Part shown: piece by piece, positions 17,787-26,162 of the stretch
How positions within the stretch are numbered: the first letter of the stretch is position 1
Layout of the letters: every line of letters starts with the position of its first letter
Assembly (NCBI GenBank): GCA_964539975.1
Contig: CAZIKK010000012.1
Coordinates: forward strand, 11,024 to 75,023
Direction of reading: 5' to 3'
Origin: 38-11 sp964539975
GTDB lineage: Bacteria; Bacillota; Clostridia; Tissierellales; Dethiosulfatibacteraceae
Length of the DNA stretch: 64,000 nt
Position numbers and translations under genes: made by a program
The notes under the pieces: model-generated
What the model was told of the DNA's origin: nothing
Databases searched by the model: none
Seen by the model: the letters and a program-made list of their open reading frames with translations, nothing else

Positions 17787-19634
17787 ATGTACGGTAATAC
17801 AGGGAAATTGTTGAGAGTCGATCTATCCAACAAATCGATTTCAATTCTAGAACCTAAGGAATCTGACTACAGAAAATTCATTGGCGGCAGTGGATTAGCT
17901 GCTAAAATGCTTTACTATGATTTCGACATATCTATAGATCCGTTGGATGAGAGGCAGCCTATTTTCTTTATGGCAGGTCCTTTAACTGGAACGAAAGTTC
18001 CGAATTCTGGGAGGCATCAAGTGGTAGGAAAATCTCCAGCTACTGGCATTTATGGAGAAGCTAACTCAGGAGGTTATTGGGGAGCTGAATTGAAGTATGC
18101 AGGATATGATGGCGTCATTGTAGTTGGCAAAGCACCTGAACCCGTTTATTTGTGGATTCATGATGATGAAGTTAAGATCAAAGAGGCAGAACCATATTGG
18201 GGAAAGGACACCTATGAAATAAACGATCCACTATTGCAGAACACTCATGAAAAAGCAAGAGTTTTGGCTATCGGACAAGCTGGTGAAAATTTAGTGCCAA
18301 TGGCAGCTGTTATGAATGACGGACCAGCAGCAAGATGTGCGGCACGGACAGGACTGGGCGCTTTGATGGGATCAAAAAAACTTAAAGCCATTGTAGTGCG
18401 TGGAACAAAGAAGGTACCAGTAGCGGAACCAGAGAAACTGCAAGAATACATGAGAGAAATGGCAAAAGCGATCCGAAACAATCCAACCGTTGCGCATATG
18501 CACCAAGCTGGAACAAGTGGCAGTGCTATGGTAATGGAATCAAAAGGAGATTTGCCTACTAAAAACTGGACAGTTGGAGCGTGGCCTGAAGGTGGAGCTA
18601 AAATATCATCCTTGACACAGAATTCCAACATTGAAACAAAACATTATTACTGTAAAGGGTGTGTGATTGGATGTGGCAAGGAGATTAATATCAAAGAAGG
18701 CAAATATCAAGGCACAATAGGAGGAGCACCAGAATATGAGTCAGTTGCATCTTTAGGGTCATATTGCTTGCTAGATGACATTGAGGCTATTTGTAAGGCG
18801 AATGAGCTATGTAATCGATATGGTGTGGATACTATATCGGCAGGTGGTGCAATAGCTTTTGCGATGGAAGCCTTTGAGAGAGGGGATTTAACCCTTGAAG
18901 ATACAGGTGGATTGGCTTTAGAATGGGGCAACGCAGATGTTGTAATGGAGCTTATTCGGAAAATCGCATTTAGAGAAGGTATTGGTGAAGTTTTGGCACA
19001 AGGTGTGAAAAAAGCTTCAGAACAGTTGAAAGGCCTGTCAATGGAATATGCGGTACATGTAAAAGGACTGGAGTTACCAGCCCATGACCCAAGATCTGCA
19101 GGCAGCTTAGCTGTTAGTTATGCAACTTCAAATCGAGGTGCTTGCCATTTGCAGGGGCAGTCGTCAGTCTATGAAAGTTTTGTGACGGATAAATATCTTG
19201 GCATAGAAACGCCAATGGATCGTTTCGCAGATGATGGTAAAGGAGAGTTGTCAGCAAAAGCTCAAAACTTGGGATCATTGTTTGATTCGTTATGTCTGTG
19301 TAAGTACCTTGCTTTTGGTGGTGTAGAGTTTAGTCATGTCGTGAAATTCTTCAATTTAGTGACAGGATGGAACTTTACCGAAGATGAATTATTTAAGACA
19401 GGAGAGCGCATATTTAACTTGAAGCGTTTATACAACGTGGATTTGGGGATTTCTCGGAAGGATGATATGTTGCCGCCAAGAATACAATCTCTGATGTTCA
19501 AAGAAGGAGGAGCTGCAGGACACTTGCCAAACCTAGGTGTGATGCTCAATGAGTATTATGATTACAGAGGATGGGATGAGTTCGGCATCCCGACAAAAGA
19601 AAAAATGGAGGATCTTGAGCTTGAATGGAAGTAA
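17787..19634 (+). CDS. aor: Aldehyde:ferredoxin oxidoreductase (tungstopterin)
   Basis: 615 aa, the normal family length. N-terminal cofactor domain (GNTGKLLRVDLSNKSI; FIGGSGLAAKML). The [4Fe-4S] ligands are present: Cys289, Cys292, Cys296 (CKGCVIGC) and a late Cys503/505 (SLCLCKY). It oxidises an aldehyde to the acid and reduces ferredoxin, using a tungsten or molybdenum bis-pterin. Located in the middle of a PTS operon, directly after an aldolase, and overlapping a MoaD-like gene by 10 bp. A PTS-linked AOR is unusual; AORs more often stand alone or near cofactor genes. Confidence 0.95.
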   Translation: MYGNTGKLLRVDLSNKSISILEPKESDYRKFIGGSGLAAKMLYYDFDISIDPLDERQPIFFMAGPLTGTKVPNSGRHQVVGKSPATGIYGEANSGGYWGAELKYAGYDGVIVVGKAPEPVYLWIHDDEVKIKEAEPYWGKDTYEINDPLLQNTHEKARVLAIGQAGENLVPMAAVMNDGPAARCAARTGLGALMGSKKLKAIVVRGTKKVPVAEPEKLQEYMREMAKAIRNNPTVAHMHQAGTSGSAMVMESKGDLPTKNWTVGAWPEGGAKISSLTQNSNIETKHYYCKGCVIGCGKEINIKEGKYQGTIGGAPEYESVASLGSYCLLDDIEAICKANELCNRYGVDTISAGGAIAFAMEAFERGDLTLEDTGGLALEWGNADVVMELIRKIAFREGIGEVLAQGVKKASEQLKGLSMEYAVHVKGLELPAHDPRSAGSLAVSYATSNRGACHLQGQSSVYESFVTDKYLGIETPMDRFADDGKGELSAKAQNLGSLFDSLCLCKYLAFGGVEFSHVVKFFNLVTGWNFTEDELFKTGERIFNLKRLYNVDLGISRKDDMLPPRIQSLMFKEGGAAGHLPNLGVMLNEYYDYRGWDEFGIPTKEKMEDLELEWK

Positions 19635-19879
19635 GTGTTTTTATCTACATATTCAAAGATAATCAAATACATAAATTCAGGAACACTATCCATATAGAGA
19701 GATCACTTTCTTTTTGGGAATTGATTGAGTATGTAGAAAGGGTAGCGAGTTTTCGTGTGTTTTATGAAGATGTCAGCTTTGCTATCAATAACAAGATGAT
19801 ACCATATTCAAAATTGAGAGAGACAATGGTCAACAATGGAGACAGAATAACCATTGTCTCTCCCATATCAGGAGGATGA
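19625..19879 (+). CDS. MoaD/ThiS-like sulfur-carrier protein
   Basis: 84 aa beta-grasp protein ending PISGG. The C-terminal di-glycine is the thiocarboxylation site of MoaD and ThiS. Overlaps the AOR gene by 10 bp. Probably a dedicated donor of dithiolene sulfur for the tungstopterin of this AOR, or an AOR accessory protein; small MoaD-like genes next to AOR are known. Very low sequence conservation outside the fold pattern and the tail. Confidence 0.75.
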   Translation: MEVSVFIYIFKDNQIHKFRNTIHIERSLSFWELIEYVERVASFRVFYEDVSFAINNKMIPYSKLRETMVNNGDRITIVSPISGG

Positions 19880-19880
19880 C

Positions 19881-20822
19881 ATGACAAAAGTGAAAGCTAA
19901 GAAATTTGGTAAAGGCGAAGCATGGGCAGTATCGGCTTCACTAAACTACGCGTTGTCCAGTGTGGTACTGAAATGGGCATTAGTAGATGCACCTCCTTTG
20001 TATGGAGTATTTATTAAACTGGTACCAGTTTGGGTGCTATCAACGTTTATGATCATCAGCAATGGAAAACATCACCAACTGAGTCCTAATTCTAAGGATT
20101 TTTTGGGGAAAGAGGTGTTTGTTGTAGCTGTGATAGGAGGCATTTTAGGATTTGTTTTTGGTAATTTGGCACTCTTTGGTGCCCTAAACAGAGGTGGAGT
20201 GGTTATCGCGCAACCAGTAGTGGGGACTCAAATCATATGGGCCTCCGTCATATCCTATCTATTTTTAAAAGAAGCCATCAATTTTTCAATGTTAGTAGGG
20301 ATGGCAATATCCATTTCGGGGATCGCTTTATTGGCATTTGGAAACGCAGGCATGAATTTATTAAATGACGGATGGACATTGGCTTTTCCTATGGCTTTGT
20401 TGGCAGCGTTGTGTTTTTCTAGCAATTCATCTTTTCAAAGATATTTGTTCACAAGGAAAAAACTGGATCGATGGACAGTAATATTTTTGATGATAACATC
20501 CGCGGAACTTGTCATGTTAGTAGTATTTATTATTCAAAAGGACATGTACATGTCAGCCGTGACCGTAGAGATCACATTAAAGTTTCTGTTTGCTGGAATC
20601 TTTGGAGCATTGGCGATTGTTTCGGTAGCGACAGCAAATTCTTTGACACAAGTAGCAAGTGTAGCGACCATCAATTCTACCAATACAGCTTTGGCTCCTC
20701 TGATTTCAATGCTAATTCTGGGAGAAAAACTCAATCTTGTGATGTTTGTAGGGATCATAATGATCATGTTTGGTGTAATATTGGTACAAATTAGGAAACC
20801 AGTCCCAACAATACGGGCTTAA
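19881..20822 (+). CDS. EamA/DMT-superfamily transporter
   Basis: 313 aa, ten predicted helices in two EamA repeats (NYALSSVVLKWALVDAPP; SSNSSFQRYLF...). The start is ATG 19881 with AGGAGG five bases upstream. Within this pathway it may export the carboxylic acid formed by the AOR, or import a related metabolite; neither can be settled from sequence. Confidence 0.85.
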   Translation: MTKVKAKKFGKGEAWAVSASLNYALSSVVLKWALVDAPPLYGVFIKLVPVWVLSTFMIISNGKHHQLSPNSKDFLGKEVFVVAVIGGILGFVFGNLALFGALNRGGVVIAQPVVGTQIIWASVISYLFLKEAINFSMLVGMAISISGIALLAFGNAGMNLLNDGWTLAFPMALLAALCFSSNSSFQRYLFTRKKLDRWTVIFLMITSAELVMLVVFIIQKDMYMSAVTVEITLKFLFAGIFGALAIVSVATANSLTQVASVATINSTNTALAPLISMLILGEKLNLVMFVGIIMIMFGVILVQIRKPVPTIRA

Positions 20823-20833
20823 GAGGAGGTTGT

Positions 20834-21388
20834 ATGAAAGAATTCATTGATGAATACTTTGCAGAGTATGAAGAAGTGGTTATTCAGAGTCGCAAACGGC
20901 TAACGGATGATATTATTCAGTTAAAGGAAATTTTGATAAAGACATTGGATAGTGGCAAAAAAGTGTATGTGTTTGGAAATGGTGGTTGTAGCTCCATAGC
21001 ACAATTAATGGAAGCAGCTTTTGTTGGTCGATATAAATCTGAAAAGTTATCAAGATCTTTTATCTCCCTTAGCTCAGATGCAACTGTTTTAACCACACTG
21101 GCCAATGATTTTGGGTTTGAGAATATTTATAAAAAACAACTGGTAGCACATTTGACACCTGAAGACTGTGTGATTGGACTATCCACGAGTGGCAATTCGC
21201 AAAATGTATTGAATGGAATTGCTTATGCAAAGGATCAAAAGGCCATAACCATTGGTATGACAGGTATGACTGGGGGGAAGTTGAAAGATGTTGCTGATTT
21301 ATGTATTAGAGTACCTAGCAATAACCCATCTTTCATTGAAGCGGTGATGTCAAGCATATATTCGATTATTTGCAAAACTATAGAATAG
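20834..21388 (+). CDS. SIS-domain sugar-phosphate isomerase (GmhA-like)
   Basis: 184 aa. Single SIS domain: phosphate-binding loops FGNGGCSSIAQ and GLSTSGNSQNV, and helical N-terminus as in GmhA/DiaA. Presumably interconverts an aldose- and ketose-phosphate derived from the PTS substrate. Ends overlapping the leader of the dehydrogenase gene. DiaA-like non-catalytic function is unlikely in this setting. Confidence 0.85.
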   Translation: MKEFIDEYFAEYEEVVIQSRKRLTDDIIQLKEILIKTLDSGKKVYVFGNGGCSSIAQLMEAAFVGRYKSEKLSRSFISLSSDATVLTTLANDFGFENIYKKQLVAHLTPEDCVIGLSTSGNSQNVLNGIAYAKDQKAITIGMTGMTGGKLKDVADLCIRVPSNNPSFIEAVMSSIYSIICKTIE

Positions 21389-21402
21389 GGAGGAATATAA
21401 TA

Positions 21403-22449
21403 ATGAATAAAATGAATGTGGCAGCGATTGTGGATGAAAAAAAAGTAGGCATATTAGCAGTTAGAAAGCCATCACCTGGTAAAGGAGAAGTATTAGTAAG
21501 AATTAAAGCCTGTGCCATTTGCACATGGGAACAAAGAGTGTTTACCAGGGTTTCTAAAATGCCATTGCCATTTATTGGTGGGCACGAAATATCTGGTGTA
21601 ATAGAAGAGATTGGTCAAGGGGTGGATCCAGAAGAATTTGTAATCGGAAGACATGTTGCGGTGAGAAGTTTGAACGCGTGTGGAAGATGCTACTATTGTC
21701 GGAAAGGACAAGAAAACTTATGCGTAGAAATTGGGAAAGCAGTGGAGGAGCCCCATAAAGAAATTTATGGACCGGGAGGCCTGGGAGAATATCTAGTTGC
21801 CAATCTTTCAGATATTTTCATGTTATCAGATGGTATACCTTATGAAGTGGGGGCCTTTACGGAACCAGTGGCTTGCGTTGTCAATAGTTTGAAAGTTGCA
21901 AGGGTTGATCTTGGCAATGATGTGGTAGTTATTGGTGCTGGGATCATGGGACTATTGCATGTCATGTTGAGTAAATTGAGAGGAGCTTTTGTCATTGTCA
22001 GTGAACCGGATGAACAAAGACGAATTACGGCAAAAAAATTGGGTGCAGATATCGTTTTTAATCCCTTAGATGAACCGTTGGTAGACAAAGTGAAGGATTT
22101 GACAGAAGGAAGAGGGGCCGATGTTGTTTTTAACACTACTGCGATAGCCAAAATAGCAGAAGAAGCTGTATTAGCAACAGGGAAAATGGGACGTGTGGTG
22201 ATGTATAGTTCCATCCATCCAGATAAACCAATAGAAGTCAGTCCGAATTGGATACACAATACGGAAGTGAACATAACAGGAGCGGTTAGTCCTTCAATCG
22301 AATCTTTTTATGTGGCTTCAGTATTACTATCAAAAGGAATTATTGATCCATCTCCTTTGATTTCAGCCCAATATCCTTTAGAGGAGACTCAAAAGGCATT
22401 TGAAGACTCAATCCGACCAGATACATATAGAATTATTGTCAAAATGTAG
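21403..22449 (+). CDS. Zinc-dependent medium-chain dehydrogenase
   Basis: 348 aa MDR enzyme. Catalytic zinc ligands in CAICTWEQ and GGHEISG; structural zinc site CGRCYYCRKGQENLC; NAD-binding GAGIMGLLHVM with an acidic residue (SEPDE) at the strand end, suggesting NAD. Resembles sorbitol- or sorbose-1-phosphate dehydrogenases. ATG 21403 chosen because GGGAGG precedes it. Role: oxidation or reduction of a hydroxyl of the phosphorylated sugar. Confidence 0.88.
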   Translation: MNKMNVAAIVDEKKVGILAVRKPSPGKGEVLVRIKACAICTWEQRVFTRVSKMPLPFIGGHEISGVIEEIGQGVDPEEFVIGRHVAVRSLNACGRCYYCRKGQENLCVEIGKAVEEPHKEIYGPGGLGEYLVANLSDIFMLSDGIPYEVGAFTEPVACVVNSLKVARVDLGNDVVVIGAGIMGLLHVMLSKLRGAFVIVSEPDEQRRITAKKLGADIVFNPLDEPLVDKVKDLTEGRGADVVFNTTAIAKIAEEAVLATGKMGRVVMYSSIHPDKPIEVSPNWIHNTEVNITGAVSPSIESFYVASVLLSKGIIDPSPLISAQYPLEETQKAFEDSIRPDTYRIIVKM

Positions 22450-22475
22450 TCTCTGAATCATGAAGGAGGTAAAGC

Positions 22476-22739
22476 ATGGTAGAAAGAACCGTTGTGTTGA
22501 CAAATGAAACTGGGCTTCATGCAAGACCCGCCAATGAATTTACCAAAGAAGCAAACAAGTATCGATCCAAAATAACTATTCAAAAAAATGGCGAACAGTT
22601 TAATGCAAAAAGCATCATTTCCATCTTAAGCATGGGTGCGGACAAAGGGACACAGATTAGCATCATTGCTGAAGGAGAAGATGAAGATCAAGCAGTAGAG
22701 GCGCTGGCAAAACTTGTTAATTCAAGTTTTGGAGAATAA
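22476..22739 (+). CDS. ptsH: HPr phosphocarrier protein
   Basis: 87 aa. His15 in ETGLHARPA is the PEP-dependent site; Ser46 in AKSIISILSMG is the HPr-kinase site, so it can also take part in CcpA-type control. Placed inside a substrate-specific operon with its own Enzyme I, suggesting a private phosphorelay in addition to, or in place of, a general one. Confidence 0.95.
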   Translation: MVERTVVLTNETGLHARPANEFTKEANKYRSKITIQKNGEQFNAKSIISILSMGADKGTQISIIAEGEDEDQAVEALAKLVNSSFGE

Positions 22740-22751
22740 GGAGGAGTCGAT

Positions 22752-24461
22752 ATGATCAAAGGAGTAGGTGCTTCTGAAGGGATTGCTATAGGAAAGCCTT
22801 TCATTATGAGATCAAGCATCAAAGAAATAAGAAAGGCGACCATTTCATCTCCTGATAATGAAGTGGAAAGAATGAGAAATGCGGTAGAGGAAGCAAGAAA
22901 ACAAATAGAGGATCTATATCATTATACATTGAAAGAAATAGGAGAAGAAGAAGCTAAGATTTTCGATGCACACAAAGCAATACTTGATGACCCAGAAGTT
23001 TTTGGTGTGGCAGAAAACGAAATACTGAACCAATCAGTATCAGCTGAATGGGCCATCAAAGAAGTGACTGATAAGTTCATATCAATTTTTGAAAATATGG
23101 ACAGCAGTTATATGAAAGAAAGAGCAAGTGATCTCCAAGATGTGACGAATCGTGTTTTGTCCATACTACAAGGTGTAGAAAACACAAGTTTAGCAAGAAT
23201 AACGGAGCCCGTGATAGTCTTTGCAAGAGATATAACACCTTCAGATACAGCACAGATGAAAAAAGACAAAGTATTAGCTTTCGTTACAGAAGTAGGTGGT
23301 CGGACGTCGCATTCAGCCATAATGGCAAGAACACTCGAGATCCCCGCAGTTGTAGGGGCAAAGGGCGTATTGTCTAAAATTAAAGAAGGAGACAGTGTTA
23401 TTGTTGACGGAAAAAAAGGAGCTATTTTGGTGAATCCAGGCACTGATGTGATCGAGGAGTACAAGAAAATACAAGGAAAAATCAAGAGTGAAAAGAAAGC
23501 GCTGAGAGAATTAGTGGGTAAAGAAACCGTGACTGAAGATGGTCTCAAGATAGAACTCGCATGCAATATTGGAACCCCAGATGATCTTGAAGGCGTCATA
23601 GAAAATGACGGTGAGGGGATTGGCCTTTACAGAACAGAATTTCTCTACATGGATCGAGATACCATGCCCACAGAGGAAGAACAGTACAACGCTTACAAAA
23701 AAGTGTTGGAAACTTTGAGTCCAAAGCCTGTTGTTATTAGAACACTAGATATTGGAGGAGATAAGGACACTTGTTGCTTTGAGATGAGAAAGGAGCTCAA
23801 TCCATTTCTTGGGTATCGGGCGATACGTATTTCGTTAGATCAAGTTGAAGTTTTTAAGATACAATTGCGTGCAATATTGAGAGCCAGCATTTATGGGAAT
23901 GCAAAAATAATGTTCCCAATGGTTTCAAGTCTCGAAGAATTGAGAGAGGCAAAAGAAATCATACAAGAAGTCCAACAGGAATTAAAGCATGATGGTAAAT
24001 CATTTAGCTTTGAAATCGAAGTAGGAATTATGATTGAAATTCCAGCAGCGGCTATCATCTCTGACACTTTTGCAAAGGAAGTCGATTTTTTTAGCATTGG
24101 GACCAATGATTTGATCCAGTATACCACAGCGGTTGATCGCGGCAACGCGGATATTTGCCACCTGTACAGCCCCTATCATCCAGCATTGCTCAGATTGATT
24201 AAGATGACAATTGACAACGGACATAAAGAAGGCATATGGATAGGCGTTTGTGGAGAAGCTGCTGGAGATCCAACTTTTATTCCGATCCTTATTGGGATGG
24301 GGATTGATGAACTCAGCATGAGTGCAACATCTATATTAAAATCCAGACAGATAATTAGAAAATCGAACAAAAAGAAGTTGGAGGGACTTGTTGCCCAAGT
24401 GTTAGAAATGGGAACTGCAGAAGAAGTTGAGAAAAAAATATTGTCAACACTTCAAGACTAA
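22752..24461 (+). CDS. ptsI: PTS Enzyme I
   Basis: 569 aa, full length. N-terminal HPr-binding domain, active-site His187 in GGRTSHSAIMAR, PEP-binding barrel with GIGLYRTEFLYMDR, GIMIEIPAA and the SIGTNDLIQYT and GVCGEAAGD motifs. Last gene of the operon, 12 bp after ptsH. Followed by palindrome copy 3 as likely terminator. Confidence 0.96.
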   Translation: MIKGVGASEGIAIGKPFIMRSSIKEIRKATISSPDNEVERMRNAVEEARKQIEDLYHYTLKEIGEEEAKIFDAHKAILDDPEVFGVAENEILNQSVSAEWAIKEVTDKFISIFENMDSSYMKERASDLQDVTNRVLSILQGVENTSLARITEPVIVFARDITPSDTAQMKKDKVLAFVTEVGGRTSHSAIMARTLEIPAVVGAKGVLSKIKEGDSVIVDGKKGAILVNPGTDVIEEYKKIQGKIKSEKKALRELVGKETVTEDGLKIELACNIGTPDDLEGVIENDGEGIGLYRTEFLYMDRDTMPTEEEQYNAYKKVLETLSPKPVVIRTLDIGGDKDTCCFEMRKELNPFLGYRAIRISLDQVEVFKIQLRAILRASIYGNAKIMFPMVSSLEELREAKEIIQEVQQELKHDGKSFSFEIEVGIMIEIPAAAIISDTFAKEVDFFSIGTNDLIQYTTAVDRGNADICHLYSPYHPALLRLIKMTIDNGHKEGIWIGVCGEAAGDPTFIPILIGMGIDELSMSATSILKSRQIIRKSNKKKLEGLVAQVLEMGTAEEVEKKILSTLQD

Positions 24462-24464
24462 AAC

Positions 24465-24509
24465 ACAAACAAAAAACAAAAGGGACGGTTCCTTTTGTTT
24501 TTTGTTTGT
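24465..24509 (+). repeat. GGGACGGTTCC palindromic element, copy 3
   Basis: Palindrome centred at 24487 with 5 matching flanking bases per side (ACAAA/TTTGT). Begins 3 bp after the ptsI stop. Confidence 0.85.
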
Positions 24510-24531
24510 CCTAAAATCGTGTAAGCATCCG

Positions 24532-24560
24532 TTGTTTTAACAAAGCAAGCAAGGTATAAT
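24532..24560 (+). promoter_or_regulatory. Sigma-A promoter of the glycan locus
   Basis: TTGTTT, 17 bp, TATAAT; located between the palindrome and the first gene of the locus. Confidence 0.7.
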
Positions 24561-24609
24561 AAAGAGAATTAAGGATAGGGGTTAGATGATTTTAGAAAAG
24601 GAGGACGAG

Positions 24610-25134
24610 ATGACAAAAAAATTACTGATGATCCTATTAGTGATTAGCCTACTGCTCACATCAACAGGTTGGTATACCACTCACCAAAAAACCATTGCTT
24701 ATGAGACAAGAAATGCATCGCTATTATGGAATACGTTGACTGAACTTCATGATGTGATGCACGCCATTGCAGACAGCCTACCTGAGGATGAAGAGTTTAA
24801 TCAAGCCGTGTTTACCACTTCTATCAATAAAGACATCGATAAAATCAAAGACTTAGCGAGAACACTTCAATTGATTCAACTGAAACAATACGATATAGGA
24901 GGCATTTATCACACAAGATTAATGCTTCTTGCCCGAGATTTGGAGAACACCATTGAGCATGCCATAAACGAAGGCGAAAGCTTAGACAAAGAAAAAGCAG
25001 CATTTCAAAGTATGAGCCAATGGTTGTCAGAGATTTTGTACCAAGATCCAATAGGGGTGGATGGAATGTTTGTTGAGGCTAATCATGAGGCGATCGGCTA
25101 TAAACTAGATGATTTGAACGATCAGTTACAATAA
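24610..25134 (+). CDS. Unrecognised membrane-anchored protein heading the glycan locus
   Basis: 174 aa. One N-terminal hydrophobic segment (KLLMILLVISLLLTSTGWY) followed by ~150 mostly helical, charged residues (NASLLWNTLTELHDVMHAIA; SINKDIDKIKDLARTLQLIQ) outside the membrane. I do not recognise a family. ATG 24610 has AAGGAGG five bases upstream. It is the first gene after a good promoter and 19 bp before the UDP-sugar decarboxylase gene, so it may take part in surface glycan assembly or be its acceptor, but this is only context. Confidence 0.7.
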   Translation: MTKKLLMILLVISLLLTSTGWYTTHQKTIAYETRNASLLWNTLTELHDVMHAIADSLPEDEEFNQAVFTTSINKDIDKIKDLARTLQLIQLKQYDIGGIYHTRLMLLARDLENTIEHAINEGESLDKEKAAFQSMSQWLSEILYQDPIGVDGMFVEANHEAIGYKLDDLNDQLQ

Positions 25135-25153
25135 AAGCAAAAGGAGTCAAGAG

Positions 25154-26092
25154 ATGACAACCAAAAAGGCATTGGTGACAGGTGGTGCGGGATTTATAGG
25201 GACCCATTTGTGTGAAAGGTTATTGGCTGAAGAATATGAAGTTTTTTGTGTGGACAATTTAATTACAGGGAAGATAAAAAACCTAGATCGGTTTATGAAA
25301 CAGAAGAATTTTCATTTCATAGAACATGATGTAACAGAGCCGATAGAATTGGAATGTGACGAAATCTATAATTTGGCTTGTCCTGCAAGTCCAAAACATT
25401 ATCAGAAAGATCCAGTGAAAACCTTGATGACCAATATTCAAGGGGCCTTTCATCTTTTGAATCTAGCGGACAAAACAGGTGCAAAGATACTTCAAGCCAG
25501 CACCAGTGAAGTTTATGGAGATCCAATCATACACCCTCAAAGCGAAGAGTATTGGGGCAATGTGAACCCTATTGGTGTGAGGGCTTGTTACGATGAAGGA
25601 AAAAGAGCGGCCGAGACATTGTTCATGGATTATCATAGACAACGAGATCTGGAAATCAAGATTGTAAGAATCTTCAATACTTATGGACCGGTAATGAGCC
25701 AAGGTGATGGCAGAGTAATGACAAATTTCATTATGCAAGCATTGAATGGCCAGGCGCTAACCATATATGGAGATGGGAGCCAAACCAGAAGCTTTTGTCA
25801 TGTGAACGACTTGGTGGAAGCCATACGAAAAATGATGGACACAAATCATGATGTGACAGGTCCGTTTAATATAGGAAACCCAAATGAAATAACCATTTTA
25901 GAATTGGCAAAGAAAATCATCGGATTAACCCAATCCCAATCGGAGATATGCTTTTTAGACCTCCCACAAGATGATCCTACAAAAAGAAAACCAGACATCC
26001 GTACCGCAAAGAAGGGTTTGGGTTGGGAACCTAAAATAGATTTGGAAGAAGGATTAAAAGGGATGATTGAGTACTATAAAAACAGCATCTGA
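25154..26092 (+). CDS. uxs: UDP-glucuronate decarboxylase-like (UDP-xylose synthase)
   Basis: 312 aa short-chain dehydrogenase of extended type. NAD motif TGGAGFIGTHL, catalytic Thr/Ser in STSEVYGDP and YxxxK in RACYDEGKRAAE, a hallmark of the UXS subfamily. Converts UDP-glucuronate to UDP-xylose with internal NAD. The ugd product at 34398 would supply the substrate. AAAGGAG ribosome site. Confidence 0.88.
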   Translation: MTTKKALVTGGAGFIGTHLCERLLAEEYEVFCVDNLITGKIKNLDRFMKQKNFHFIEHDVTEPIELECDEIYNLACPASPKHYQKDPVKTLMTNIQGAFHLLNLADKTGAKILQASTSEVYGDPIIHPQSEEYWGNVNPIGVRACYDEGKRAAETLFMDYHRQRDLEIKIVRIFNTYGPVMSQGDGRVMTNFIMQALNGQALTIYGDGSQTRSFCHVNDLVEAIRKMMDTNHDVTGPFNIGNPNEITILELAKKIIGLTQSQSEICFLDLPQDDPTKRKPDIRTAKKGLGWEPKIDLEEGLKGMIEYYKNSI

Positions 26093-26162
26093 CAATCGCG
26101 ACAAACAGATGTATTAGAGATAGATGGAACTTTTGAAACAGTAATATCAAGGAGTGAATGAA

